DNA from: Methylocystis sp. MJC1
GTDB taxonomy: Bacteria; Pseudomonadota; Alphaproteobacteria; Rhizobiales; Beijerinckiaceae
Assembly: GCF_026427715.1 (NCBI RefSeq)
Contig: NZ_CP107558.1
Span: forward strand, 2,841,001-2,905,000
Length of the DNA stretch: 64,000 nt
Direction of reading: 5' to 3'
The position numbers and the translations under genes are program-made. Of the stretch, positions 55,099 to 63,496 are shown in pieces (position 1 is the stretch's first letter; each line of letters opens with the position of its first letter). The notes under the pieces were generated by a model, which was not told the origin of the DNA, did not search any database, and saw only the letters and a program-made list of their open reading frames with translations.

Positions 55099-56218
55099 GG
55101 AGCGGCTCGCGCAGCTCGACCTGAAAGGCGACGCAAGGGTCGAAGACGGCGGCAAGCCGCCGGATGCGCAGCCGCGCCTCAGGGCCAAAGCCAATAGGAG
55201 CGCCGAGCAGCGCCGCCGCGAAGGGGCCCGCCGGGTGGAAATTCCACTCGGTCGGCGCGAGCAGCGCATAGTCGCGCACGCGCATGACGTCGTCGAGGTG
55301 CACCCAGTGATAGAGGCGCCCGCGCGCGGTCTCGACGGCGGCGAAGCCTTCCTCCGCGCCAAGCGGGCAAAGGAAGGCGGCGCCGCTCATGTCGGCCCCG
55401 CCCCGCGACAGCGCGCGACGCAGAATGTCCAACGCCTCTCGAATCGCGATCAACCGCGCCGCGAGGCGCGCGGCGACGGCCGAGCCGCCGCTCTCGGTCT
55501 CCCGCCAATGCCGGGCGAAAGCCCCCGTCTCCACGATGCGATGCGGCAAGGTTGGAGAGGCGGCGAAATGATCGCGGCCCTTTCGCAAGGACTCGATGAC
55601 AATGGCGTCGTCCGCCGCCTCCAAGGCGTCGGGGGCGTGCGGGCGCAGGAAGGCGTCGACCTGGGCTTGCGCCATGACCGCCGCCAGGAAACTCTCGCGC
55701 TCGGGCGCGTCCGGCTCGTCGCAACGCAGGCCCAAGGACCGCGCGGCGTCCTCGATGGCCTTTATCGGCGCGCCAAGCTCTGCGCGCTGCGTCCAGGCCT
55801 CCCCGCGCGCCGCAATGGCCATGACGAGACGCGCCGCGCTCATGGCCTCGCGCAGCGGTGCGGCGGCGGGCGCCATATCCATCGACTCGCCCGCCTGCGG
55901 CCAGCCGAGGGCCATGGAGCGAAGCGATTCCACGGCCTGTTCGGCGGCGAGGCCGACAACGACGGAAAACTGCGCGGCGTCGCACAACGCTTCGCCCCGT
56001 GCGGCGGCAATGGCGAGCTGCGCCGCCGCTCCATGCGAAAAACCACATAGGCTGAAGAGCTGGGCGGCGAGCTGGGGAACCTCTTGCGGGCCGCGCCCGC
56101 GAAAGATACGCGCGATTCCCGCCGGCCGGCTCGAATTCACGAACACCGAGACGACGCGCCCGTCCGTATCGACGTCCGCGCCGATGCGTATGGCGCCGGG
56201 GCCGGCGAGCGCGCTCAT
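55091..56218 (-). CDS. hupK: Hydrogenase assembly protein HupK (degenerate large-subunit homologue)
   Basis: This 375-residue protein resembles a [NiFe] large subunit but is degenerate. The L1 region is SLCGFSH (Cys58 to His62), with one cysteine instead of the pair. Near the C-terminus FDPCVAF (Cys362) recalls DPCxxC, also missing a Cys. HupK is a proposed scaffold for metal-centre assembly. Overlaps with hypA and hupJ (ATGA) indicate coupled translation. Confidence 0.88.
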   Translation of the reverse strand: MSALAGPGAIRIGADVDTDGRVVSVFVNSSRPAGIARIFRGRGPQEVPQLAAQLFSLCGFSHGAAAQLAIAAARGEALCDAAQFSVVVGLAAEQAVESLRSMALGWPQAGESMDMAPAAAPLREAMSAARLVMAIAARGEAWTQRAELGAPIKAIEDAARSLGLRCDEPDAPERESFLAAVMAQAQVDAFLRPHAPDALEAADDAIVIESLRKGRDHFAASPTLPHRIVETGAFARHWRETESGGSAVAARLAARLIAIREALDILRRALSRGGADMSGAAFLCPLGAEEGFAAVETARGRLYHWVHLDDVMRVRDYALLAPTEWNFHPAGPFAAALLGAPIGFGPEARLRIRRLAAVFDPCVAFQVELREPLHA

Positions 56219-56697
56219 GACGCCGCCTCTTCGGCGGAGAGCCTCCCGCGCAGCAAGGCGCGGCGATCCAGCCCCGCCGGTTTTTGCGCCGGCTTTTCTT
56301 CGAGCAGACCAGGATCGAAAAGCGCCTTCATCGCCTCTCCCGCAGCTTCTCGCGCCGACGACATATCGGAAAACTCGAACATGGGCGAGAACAGCGAGCA
56401 GGCAAGGATCGCGCCGAAGCCGTCGAGCTGGGCGGGGACGCAGTCGACGTCGCCGGCCGGCAAGGCGACGCGGACCGAGGCGCCAGTGGCGATGGGCGGT
56501 TCTGGCACGACGATCAAATTCATGAACCAGGGCGTCACCACGACGCCGATAGCGCTCTCTCCGAAGGCACGAAAGCCGATCGCCGCCACGTCGAGCGCGT
56601 CGTTGCAGATCGGCACGTCGCGCATCGGCCCGGCGCGCACGCCTGCGTAGATCCCGGCGAGCGTCTCCCCGATCGTCCTGGCCGCGTCATCGTCCAT
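56215..56697 (-). CDS. hupJ: HybE-type hydrogenase assembly chaperone HupJ
   Basis: This 160-residue protein belongs to the HybE family, a chaperone for the hydrogenase large/small subunits. The visible block is MRDVPICNDALDVAAIGFRA, then VTPWFMNLIVVPEP, the family signature. The gene lies between rubredoxin HupI and HupK, the rhizobial hupJ position. The ATG at 56697 is chosen; a GTG one codon earlier is possible. Confidence 0.88.
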   Translation of the reverse strand: MDDDAARTIGETLAGIYAGVRAGPMRDVPICNDALDVAAIGFRAFGESAIGVVVTPWFMNLIVVPEPPIATGASVRVALPAGDVDCVPAQLDGFGAILACSLFSPMFEFSDMSSAREAAGEAMKALFDPGLLEEKPAQKPAGLDRRALLRGRLSAEEAAS

Positions 56698-56743
56698 CAC
56701 GGTGTCTCACACCATTTCCGTTTGAACGGCTCGCACTGGGGCT

Positions 56744-56782
56744 TGTCGTTTCTGGCGGGCCGAAACCTCGACCGGGAATGAC
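56744..56782. repeat. Degenerate copy of the GTCATTCCCG repeat
   Basis: TTGTCGTTTCTGGCGGGCC and ACCGGGAATGAC partly match the ends of the family at 4898 and 10418, but the inner arms are lost. It lies within the hup operon, between hupI and hupJ. Confidence 0.45.
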
Positions 56783-56798
56783 GCCGAACGGCCAAATC

Positions 56799-57002
56799 TC
56801 ACTTGCCGAGCCGCATGAAACGCGCACGCGGCGCGTCGCAATTCGGACAACGCCAGTCCTCCGGCAGGGCGGAGAACGGCGTGCCCGGCGGTATCTGCCA
56901 GACGGGATCGCCCTCGGCCGGATCATAGACGCTCCAGCAGACCCCGCATTCCATGCGGTCGTCGTCGGACGTTTCCGTCTGGCCGAAATTCTCGAAGCTC
57001 AT
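56799..57002 (-). CDS. hupI: Rubredoxin HupI
   Basis: This 67-residue rubredoxin has the iron ligands in [16 protein letters not shown] (Cys19, Cys22) and WRCPNCDAP (Cys52, Cys55). In hup operons it is thought to support hydrogenase assembly in the presence of oxygen. The start overlaps the hupH stop as ATGA. The N-terminal extension of about 15 residues ([15 protein letters not shown]) is longer than in generic rubredoxins. Confidence 0.95.
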   Translation of the reverse strand: MSFENFGQTETSDDDRMECGVCWSVYDPAEGDPVWQIPPGTPFSALPEDWRCPNCDAPRARFMRLGK

Positions 57003-57850
57003 TTGAAATAAGCCTCGTCGATTTCGCGCAGCCGCTCGGCCGAGTCGCGGAAATCTTCATCGGCCGCACAGGCGGCGGCGGGAACGTCGCCGATCTCGAG
57101 CGTATCCAGGATAATCGTATCCATGGCGTTGAAGAATTGCACGGACCAGACATTGCGGGCGCCGGTGGCGAGCACCCGACAGGTTCCGTAGCCGCGCGAG
57201 ACCAGCCGCACCGGCCCGTCGCCGAGCGTCTCCTGCAAAAAGCCCATATCCGCATCGTTCATTGGCAGAAGCGAGAAGTTGACGATGTGGCTGGTTGCGC
57301 CCGGCGTGTGCGCCGCCATCCGCTCGCGAATTTCCGCCAACACCGGCATGACGTTCATCGCGCCCTGGGGCGGCGCGCCGAAGCTGATGTCGGCGGCGGC
57401 GAGCTCTGCGGCCTTGCGCACCGCCTGCGGAATGGCGCCGATCTCGAGATAATCCGCGACCAGCGCGCCGCTCGCGTCAGTGAAGCGCACCCGCCACAGG
57501 CCCGCCATGACGGATTCCTGAATTTGCGCGACGACGCCATCGGTTAACACCGCAACCCCGGCGACCTCGCCCTCGCCAACCACTTGGGCCAAAAGCTCGC
57601 GGTCTTCCGCCGGCAAATCGGTGATGTCGAACAGTTTGTTTGGCTCTTGCGCAGCTTGCGCGGCGAGCGCGTCGGCAAGCTGCGGCAGCAGCTCGGCGAC
57701 GGCGGGGCAGCGCGCGATGAGCTCCGCCGCAGACCGCGTCGCAAGAAAGTTCACTTCGCGGCGCGTATCCAGCGCCTCCTCGCCGCCGATCGGCAGCAGC
57801 GTTATGGCGTCGTCGGCGCCTTCGGGCGCCACCCAAAAGCCGGCCTTCAC
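56999..57850 (-). CDS. hupH: Hydrogenase accessory protein HupH (HyaF type)
   Basis: This 283-residue protein belongs to the HupH/HyaF family, needed for hydrogenase maturation. Recognised blocks are [36 protein letters not shown] and [20 protein letters not shown]. The start is a GTG at 57850, overlapping the hupG stop as GTGA. Longer readings lie in hupG. Confidence 0.92.
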   Translation of the reverse strand: MKAGFWVAPEGADDAITLLPIGGEEALDTRREVNFLATRSAAELIARCPAVAELLPQLADALAAQAAQEPNKLFDITDLPAEDRELLAQVVGEGEVAGVAVLTDGVVAQIQESVMAGLWRVRFTDASGALVADYLEIGAIPQAVRKAAELAAADISFGAPPQGAMNVMPVLAEIRERMAAHTPGATSHIVNFSLLPMNDADMGFLQETLGDGPVRLVSRGYGTCRVLATGARNVWSVQFFNAMDTIILDTLEIGDVPAAACAADEDFRDSAERLREIDEAYFK

Positions 57851-58284
57851 GCGGTGGCTCCTTTTTGCGAGAAAGTGATTTCGACGCGAGGGCCCGCCTT
57901 GGCGAGCGGCGCCGCGTCGGGGGCGAGGAAAGCCTCGATCTTTTCGAGATACTCGGACCAATCGCGGATGCGCGGAATGACGCCGATGGTCTTGCCGCCG
58001 CGAATCACGGCGAGGCTCGGCAGCACGTCTACCTGAAATCTTTGGCCGAGGCTCTTCTCCGCATTCGCGGCGACGAGCGCGCCAGAGAGACGGCCCTCAA
58101 ACGCCTCCAGCAGTTCCGGAAAAATCACCGCGAGATCCGTGGCTTCCGGCCGCTGCGCGGGGTCCCCCGCAAAAAGCAGGAGGAAACGTCCGTCTTCGCC
58201 TTGCGCGCTCAAAAGGGCGTCCGCATTCGCTTCATCGATGAGCGAGGCGCCGATGCGGTCGATGATGGCCTGCGGCAGGGGCAT
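57847..58284 (-). CDS. hupG: Thioredoxin-like hydrogenase accessory protein HupG (HyaE type)
   Basis: This 145-residue protein has a thioredoxin-like fold without the CxxC pair: [20 protein letters not shown], then [20 protein letters not shown]. HupG/HyaE binds the twin-arginine signal of the small subunit as a chaperone. The GGAGTAGGC site lies just upstream of the ATG. It overlaps hupH by four bases. Confidence 0.9.
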   Translation of the reverse strand: MPLPQAIIDRIGASLIDEANADALLSAQGEDGRFLLLFAGDPAQRPEATDLAVIFPELLEAFEGRLSGALVAANAEKSLGQRFQVDVLPSLAVIRGGKTIGVIPRIRDWSEYLEKIEAFLAPDAAPLAKAGPRVEITFSQKGATA

Positions 58285-58293
58285 GCCTACTCC

Positions 58294-58593
58294 TTACTTC
58301 TGATCCCGCAGGAAATCCGGCAATTGCGGCTCGCGGTCAATCAGATCGGCAAAATATTGCTCGAAGTCGCCGCCATTCAAGGCGGCCTCGAGCCCATCCA
58401 GCGCGTCGTCGATCGATCGCGCCTCTTCCTCGTCGAGAACGCGCATGGCGGTTCCGAGATGTACCAGCACTTTCGTTCCCGCGGTCTGCGCCCCGACGAG
58501 CAGCATCGAGACGGATTGCGTTTCGCCCTTGCGCTCGCAAAGCGCCCGCGCGTCATCGCCGGACAGCACCGTCATCGGGAAGCCGAGACACAT
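58294..58593 (-). CDS. hupF: HypC/HupF-type hydrogenase chaperone
   Basis: This 99-residue protein starts MCLGFPMTVLSGDDARALCE, the HypC/HupF family signature with an essential Cys2. HupF protects or stabilises HupL during maturation under oxygen. A C-terminal extension of about 25 residues beyond HypC is typical of HupF. A longer reading frame upstream overlaps the neighbouring small gene and is unlikely. Confidence 0.93.
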   Translation of the reverse strand: MCLGFPMTVLSGDDARALCERKGETQSVSMLLVGAQTAGTKVLVHLGTAMRVLDEEEARSIDDALDGLEAALNGGDFEQYFADLIDREPQLPDFLRDQK

Positions 58594-58601
58594 CGGCGGC
58601 G

Positions 58602-58832
58602 CTAATTCGCCAGGGCGGCTAGGGGACGACGACGCGCCGCCGCGTAAGCTTCCGTCGCCCAGACGAGAGCCGCCCAGCACGCCACGACGAGGGCGAGCCC
58701 CAGCGCCGGGTGAACGTCGACCAATGGGGCATCGGCCAAATGCGGATGGATATGCAACCCGGGATTGGCTTGCGCCGCCCCGGCCGCGACCATGAGGGGG
58801 AGAGCGAAGGCGACTTTGGCGAAGGACTTCAT
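58602..58832 (-). CDS. Small exported/membrane protein at the hupE position
   Basis: This 76-residue protein has a strong AAGGAG site and a signal peptide (MKSFAKVAFALPLMVAAGAA). A short His motif follows, GLHIHPHLADAPLVDVHP, then one membrane helix (GLALVVACWAALVWATEA) and a basic tail. HupE, a six-helix nickel permease of about 190 residues, is normally encoded here. This protein could be a severely shortened HupE, but only the HP motif recalls it. It may bind nickel. Confidence 0.6.
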   Translation of the reverse strand: MKSFAKVAFALPLMVAAGAAQANPGLHIHPHLADAPLVDVHPALGLALVVACWAALVWATEAYAAARRRPLAALAN

Positions 58833-58865
58833 GGCCAGCTCCTTGTGAACCTCCGACGCGCCGGA

Positions 58866-59429
58866 TCAGACGCGCCTTTCATAGCTCTGATGATCGATGT
58901 CGTTTGCGAGCAGCGCAATCGCCGTATTGTCGTCACGGGGGGACAAGGCCACGCCCCACTCGGCGAGGAGCTGTGCGCCCGCCTCGACCGCGACGTCGAT
59001 CGCCTCTTGAACCGGCGCCGTCAGCGCGCCGCCCCAATTTTCGAGATCGAGCGGCTGGCAGCCGATGAGCGCAAGCTTTTGCGGATAGCGGCCGAGCAAA
59101 TCCGCGGCGCTCAGCACTTCCTGAAAGCCGGTCTGATGCAGGCTCATTTTCTTGGAGCCGGTGAATTTCGGCACCTCTTGGTCGCGGACGATCTTCAAGG
59201 CGCCGGGCTCGAGCCCGTAATCAATGGCGTCGAAGACGAGGAGATAATCCGCCTCTTCGACGAAATGCACGAGATAAAGCCCCTGCGTGCCGCCATCGAG
59301 CACTGTCACGGCCTCAGGCGTCTCGAAGCGCCGATGAAAGGCCTCGACCGCGCGAACGCCGAAACCCTCGTCGCCCCAGAGGATATTCCCTATGCCCAGG
59401 ACCAGGATTTTCGGCGCGCCTTCGCTCAT
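58866..59429 (-). CDS. hupD: Hydrogenase maturation protease HupD
   Basis: This 187-residue endopeptidase removes the HupL C-terminal tail after nickel insertion. Conserved blocks are ILVLGIGNILWGDEGFGVRA, carrying the nickel-sensing Glu, and DAIDYGLEPGALKIVRD, with an Asp. MSLHQTGFQEVLSAADLLG contains the third ligand His. The start at 59429 overlaps the hupC stop as TGATG. Confidence 0.95.
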   Translation of the reverse strand: MSEGAPKILVLGIGNILWGDEGFGVRAVEAFHRRFETPEAVTVLDGGTQGLYLVHFVEEADYLLVFDAIDYGLEPGALKIVRDQEVPKFTGSKKMSLHQTGFQEVLSAADLLGRYPQKLALIGCQPLDLENWGGALTAPVQEAIDVAVEAGAQLLAEWGVALSPRDDNTAIALLANDIDHQSYERRV

Positions 59430-60157
59430 CACTCCGCCGCCTCGTCCTTGAAGATGCGCTCGCCGGAGATCATCGAGGAGATGATGCTTTGGCGGCTCAC
59501 AATGTCCTCGCGGACCGCAGCGTAGATGTGAATGATCGTGAAGGTGACGAGCACCCACATGCCGAGGTGATGCAGCGTATGCACCTCCTGGCTGTTCGGC
59601 CAGATCAGGAACACCCAGCCGAAAGCCTTATACTGCCAGGAGTCGATCCCCTCGCCTTCCGAATAAAGCGCGAAGCCCGTCACGATCATGAAGATCAGCG
59701 GCACGGTGAACATGGAGAACATGATCAACTGCGCCAGCGGATTGTGCCCGACATATTTCTTCGGCGCCTTGGCGAGGAAGAGATACCAGGCGGCTTCATG
59801 CGCCACGCCCGCCCAATATTCGGCGCTCCAGAACGGCACGTAGAAGATCTGCCGGCCATGCGCATTGCCGGCGAAAATCCAGTAAATACGCAGCAGATAG
59901 AAGGCGGCCAGAACCTGCCCCGCCGCAAAATGGGCGAAGCGAATATAGCCCATCAGGAAGCTGCTGCTCGCGTCGCCGGTCACGCTCGGAAAGGGGCTGG
60001 CGATGAAATAGCCCGTGACGAACAGGACCGTGATGCAGAGCGCGTTCACCCAATGCCAGACGCGAACGGGCGCCTCATAGACATAAACGGTCTGACGCTC
60101 GACGGCGCGCGCGCCATGCGCGTCGCCGACGCCAGCAACTTGGATGCCGTCGACCAT
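59429..60157 (-). CDS. hupC: Ni/Fe-hydrogenase b-type cytochrome subunit HupC
   Basis: This 242-residue membrane cytochrome b accepts electrons from HupS and reduces quinone. Four helices and heme-binding histidines are visible: VRVWHWVNALCITVLFVTGY, IRFAHFAAGQVLAAFYLLR, MFTVPLIFMIVTGFALY and TLHHLGMWVLVTFTIIHIYA. The start at 60157 follows AAAGGAGG. It is the third gene of the operon. Confidence 0.96.
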   Translation of the reverse strand: MVDGIQVAGVGDAHGARAVERQTVYVYEAPVRVWHWVNALCITVLFVTGYFIASPFPSVTGDASSSFLMGYIRFAHFAAGQVLAAFYLLRIYWIFAGNAHGRQIFYVPFWSAEYWAGVAHEAAWYLFLAKAPKKYVGHNPLAQLIMFSMFTVPLIFMIVTGFALYSEGEGIDSWQYKAFGWVFLIWPNSQEVHTLHHLGMWVLVTFTIIHIYAAVREDIVSRQSIISSMISGERIFKDEAAE

Positions 60158-60168
60158 GGACGCCTCCT

Positions 60169-61959
60169 TTAGCGGACCTTCACCGACGCCATCTCCTGCC
60201 CGTCCGGACTCATGACGTGAGTCGAGCAGGCCAGACACGGATCGAAGGAGTGAATGGTGCGCAGGATTTCCAGCGGCTTCTCGGGATCGGCCATGGGCGT
60301 GTCCATGAGCGACGCCTCGAATGCGCCGATATTGCCCTTCGGGTCGCGCGGGCTGCCGTTCCAGGTTGTTGGCACGATGCACTGGTAATTGTCGATCTTG
60401 CCGTTCTTGATCTTGATCCAGTGTCCGAGCGCGCCGCGCGGCGCCTCGGTGAAGCCAAAACCCTTTGCTTCGGTCGGCCAGCTCTTGGGCTCCCACTTAT
60501 CGACATTTGCGGTCGCCGTGTCGCCATTCTTGATATTGGCGACGAGCTTGTCCTGGAAGTGGCGCATCTTGCGCGCCGCCCACTGGCATTCGAGACCGCG
60601 CGCGGCGGTGCGGCCAAGCGTGGAGAACAGCGCCGTGACGGGAACGCCGAGCGTCTTGAGGAGACGATCCGCCGGCTCCTTGAACTCGGGATTGCCCTGC
60701 GCATAGCCGATGATGTAGCGCGCGAGCGGGCCGACCTCGACCGCATTGCCGCGCCAGCGCGGCGATTTGATCCAGGAATATTTGCCGCCTTCGTCGAGCG
60801 ACTCGATATTGGTCGGCGTGCCCTTGGCGTTGGGGCCGAGCTTGTAGTTCGGCTCGGTGACGCCGTCGAAAGGATGCAGCCCCTTGGTCTCGTCCGGATA
60901 TTTGTACCAGGAGTGCGTGACGAACTCCTGTATCTGCTCCGGATCGGCGTTGTCGATCGGCAGGACCTCCTTGAGATTGCCGTTCAAGATCACGCCGCGC
61001 GGCAACAGAAGATTGCCCGCCGAATAGTCGTTGGCGTGCTCGGGAATGTCGCCATAGCTCATGACGCTCTTGCCCGAAAGGCCGCCGCCATAGAGCCAAT
61101 CCTTGTAGAAGCCGGCGATAGCCACAAGGTCCGGAATATAGACCTGTTCGACGAATTCTATGGAGCGGTCGATGATCTGCGAGACGAGATTGAGCCGCTC
61201 CATATTGATCGCGCCGACCGCTCCCGTTCCGTCGACATTGATCGCGCAGGGCGCGCCGCCGACGAGCCAGTTCGGATGCGGATTCTTGCCGCCATAGACC
61301 GTATGGATCTTGACGATATCCTTCTGGAAGTCGAGCGCTTCCAGATAATGCGCCACCGCCATCAGATTGGCTTCGGGCGGCAGCTTATAGGCCGGATGCC
61401 CCCAATAGCCGTTCTTGAACGGCCCGAGCTGGCCGGACTCGACGAATTTCTTCAGCCGCGTCTGCAGATCCTTGAAGTAGCCCGGCGAGGACAAAGGCCA
61501 GGGCGAGATCGACTGCGCCAGCGCCGAGGTCGCCTTCGGATCGGCCGAGAGCGCCGAGACGACGTCGACCCAATCCAGCGCATGCAGATGGTAGAAATGC
61601 ACGAGATGATCGTGCACTTGCAGGCAGAGCTGCATGATGTTGCGGATCGAATTGGCGTTCTCGGGAATGTTGATGTTCAGCGCATTCTCGACCGCGCGCA
61701 CGGAGGTGAGCGCATGGGTGCCGGTGCAGACGCCGCAAATCCGCTCGGTGAAGGCCCAGGCGTCGCGCGGGTCGCGATTCTTGAGGATGACCTCGATGCC
61801 GCGCCACATCGTGCCGGTGGAGACGGCGTTGCGAATGACGTTTTTGGAATCGACATTCACCTCGATGCGCAAATGGCCTTCGATGCGCGTGACCGGATCG
61901 ACGACGACGCGCCTGCCGGAATTGTCGAGTTTGAAGCCGTTGGGAGTCTGGATGCCCAT
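60169..61959 (-). CDS. hupL: [NiFe] uptake hydrogenase large subunit HupL
   Basis: This 596-residue catalytic subunit oxidises H2. The nickel-iron ligands are RICGVC (Cys75, Cys78) in the L1 motif and DPCLACSTH (Cys575, Cys578) in the L2 motif. The 15-residue tail after His581, [15 protein letters not shown], is the expected peptide cut off by HupD. The subunit is exported with HupS through the Tat system. Confidence 0.98.
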   Translation of the reverse strand: MGIQTPNGFKLDNSGRRVVVDPVTRIEGHLRIEVNVDSKNVIRNAVSTGTMWRGIEVILKNRDPRDAWAFTERICGVCTGTHALTSVRAVENALNINIPENANSIRNIMQLCLQVHDHLVHFYHLHALDWVDVVSALSADPKATSALAQSISPWPLSSPGYFKDLQTRLKKFVESGQLGPFKNGYWGHPAYKLPPEANLMAVAHYLEALDFQKDIVKIHTVYGGKNPHPNWLVGGAPCAINVDGTGAVGAINMERLNLVSQIIDRSIEFVEQVYIPDLVAIAGFYKDWLYGGGLSGKSVMSYGDIPEHANDYSAGNLLLPRGVILNGNLKEVLPIDNADPEQIQEFVTHSWYKYPDETKGLHPFDGVTEPNYKLGPNAKGTPTNIESLDEGGKYSWIKSPRWRGNAVEVGPLARYIIGYAQGNPEFKEPADRLLKTLGVPVTALFSTLGRTAARGLECQWAARKMRHFQDKLVANIKNGDTATANVDKWEPKSWPTEAKGFGFTEAPRGALGHWIKIKNGKIDNYQCIVPTTWNGSPRDPKGNIGAFEASLMDTPMADPEKPLEILRTIHSFDPCLACSTHVMSPDGQEMASVKVR

Positions 61960-62016
61960 GACTTGAATTCCTGTAGCGGCGAGGCGCTCGCGCGCGCTCG
62001 CATCAGAATGGGATGA

Positions 62017-63099
62017 TCAGAGCTTCTCGGTTTCGCGCTTGGTCACGACGCGCTTGACCGCCGTAACGGCCGCATGGGTCGCCACTGCCGCGCCGACAAC
62101 GCCGACCGCCGCCAGGCCGATCTCGTCGGCGTTCTTCTCGATGCCGAATTGCCGGATGTTCGAGAGGCGCTCGTAGAACGGCCCCTTGTCCCAGAAGCCC
62201 TCTTCCGAGCAGCCGATGCAGCCGTGGCCGGATTGGATCGGGAAGGAGACGCCGCCGTTCCAGCGCACCGTCGAGCAGGCGTTGTAGGTCGTCGGCCCCT
62301 TGCAGCCCATCTTGTAGAGGCAATGCCCTTTGCGCGCGGCCTCGTCGTCCCATTCCTCGACGAATTGGCCGGCGTCGAAGTGCCCGCGGCGATAGCATTT
62401 GTCGTGGATGCGCTGGGAGTAGAACATCTTCGGCCGCCCCTGGCGGTCGAGCTCCGGCAGGCGGCCGAAGGTCGTGATATATGTGACGACGCCGGTCATC
62501 ACTTCCGCGATCGGCGGGCAGCCGGGGACCTTGATGATCGGCTTGTCTTTGATGACCTTGTCGATCGGCGTCGCCTGCGTCGGATTGGGCGCCGCCGCCT
62601 GCACGCAGCCCCAGGAGGCGCAAGCGCCCCAGGCGATGATGGCAAAAGCGTCCTCGGCCATCCATTTCAGCTTTTCGACGAAAGGCTTGCCGCCGTCGAT
62701 GCAGAACATGCCGCCTTCGTTGAGCGGCGGATTGCCCTCGACGGCGAGGATATATTTTCCCTTATATTTTTGCTTGGTCTCTTCGAGGATCGCCTCTGCC
62801 TGATGGCCGGCGGCCGCCATGATCGTGTCGTCATAGTCGAGCGAGATCATGGAGAGGACGACGTCCTTCACCAGAGGATGCGCCGAGCGGATGAAGCTCT
62901 CGGAACAGCAGGTGCATTCGAGGCCATGCATCCAGATGACCGGCACGCGCGGATTGGTCTCCAGCGCTTGCGCCATCTTGGAGGCGGCGATGGGCCCGAG
63001 CCCCAGACTCGCGGCGGTCAGAGAGCAAAATTTCGTGAAGCTGCGGCGCGTGATCCCCTGACGTCGGATCACATCGTAAAACGTCTCGATGGCGGGCAT
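62017..63099 (-). CDS. hupS: [NiFe] uptake hydrogenase small subunit HupS
   Basis: This 360-residue iron-sulfur subunit carries electrons from the active site to HupC. It has a twin-arginine signal with RRSFTKF (residues 18-24). The cluster ligands start in [15 protein letters not shown] (Cys62, 64, 65), with later cysteine blocks PGCPPIAEV and [13 protein letters not shown]-terminal hydrophobic segment near residues 330-350 ([15 protein letters not shown]) anchors it in the membrane. It is the first gene of the operon. Confidence 0.98.
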   Translation of the reverse strand: MPAIETFYDVIRRQGITRRSFTKFCSLTAASLGLGPIAASKMAQALETNPRVPVIWMHGLECTCCSESFIRSAHPLVKDVVLSMISLDYDDTIMAAAGHQAEAILEETKQKYKGKYILAVEGNPPLNEGGMFCIDGGKPFVEKLKWMAEDAFAIIAWGACASWGCVQAAAPNPTQATPIDKVIKDKPIIKVPGCPPIAEVMTGVVTYITTFGRLPELDRQGRPKMFYSQRIHDKCYRRGHFDAGQFVEEWDDEAARKGHCLYKMGCKGPTTYNACSTVRWNGGVSFPIQSGHGCIGCSEEGFWDKGPFYERLSNIRQFGIEKNADEIGLAAVGVVGAAVATHAAVTAVKRVVTKRETEKL

Positions 63100-63180
63100 T
63101 CCTCTCCCCCACTGCGTTTCCTAAAAAGCGGCGGCTTCTCGCGTCGAGGACGGGAGCCGCTCTTCTTTCACAGAGATCGC

Positions 63181-63196
63181 AGCAAGGAACGAGCCA
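63181..63196 (-). promoter_or_regulatory. Sigma-54 (RpoN) promoter of the hup operon
   Basis: On the minus strand, TGGCTCGTTCCTTGCT differs from the consensus TGGCACGNNNNTTGCW at one base (A to T). The invariant GG and GC lie at -24 and -12. The predicted transcription start is near 63170, giving a leader of about 70 bases to the hupS ATG. Confidence 0.7.
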
Positions 63197-63302
63197 ATCG
63201 CGATCTTGCGACGTGGTTTTCAAACCTGCAGAAAAACAAGCACTTCAGAACGGTCAGCGGCTGCTTCGCGCCCGGAAATACTGACAATTTCGTTTCTAAC
63301 AC

Positions 63303-63326
63303 GACAAGCTTGTCATGGTTTGCACA
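63303..63326. promoter_or_regulatory. Upstream activator site: TGT-N10-ACA and overlapping palindrome
   Basis: TGTCATGGTTTGCACA at 63311-63326 is a TGT-N10-ACA element, the NifA consensus, centred about 149 bases before the predicted hupS start. It overlaps GACAAGCTTGTC (63303-63314), a perfect 12-base palindrome that could be the site of another regulator, such as HoxA, or of the divergent flavin-reductase gene. Confidence 0.45.
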
Positions 63327-63496
63327 AAACTGTCTAGTTTGCGCGACGTAGAGTCGCAGGGCGTGAACCCGCCGAGAAAAATGCGGGTCCGCTATCCGCC
63401 GGAAGCCTTTGAAAGCGGCGGCGACAGAGGCCATCTCCACGATGACATCTAGAAACCGGAAGATCGACCACGAACGCCTATGGCGGAGGTCCGGCG

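Noticed and set aside
53855..56050. 731-codon plus-strand reading frame
   Set aside because: Antisense to hypB, hypA and hupK; it contains a Met/Val run that mirrors the HypB histidine codons.
58602..58832. Frameshifted full-length hupE
   Set aside because: The space between hupD and hupF is too small for the six-helix protein in any frame.
60217..62016. 599-codon plus-strand reading frame
   Set aside because: Antisense to hupL, which has all its conserved motifs on the minus strand.
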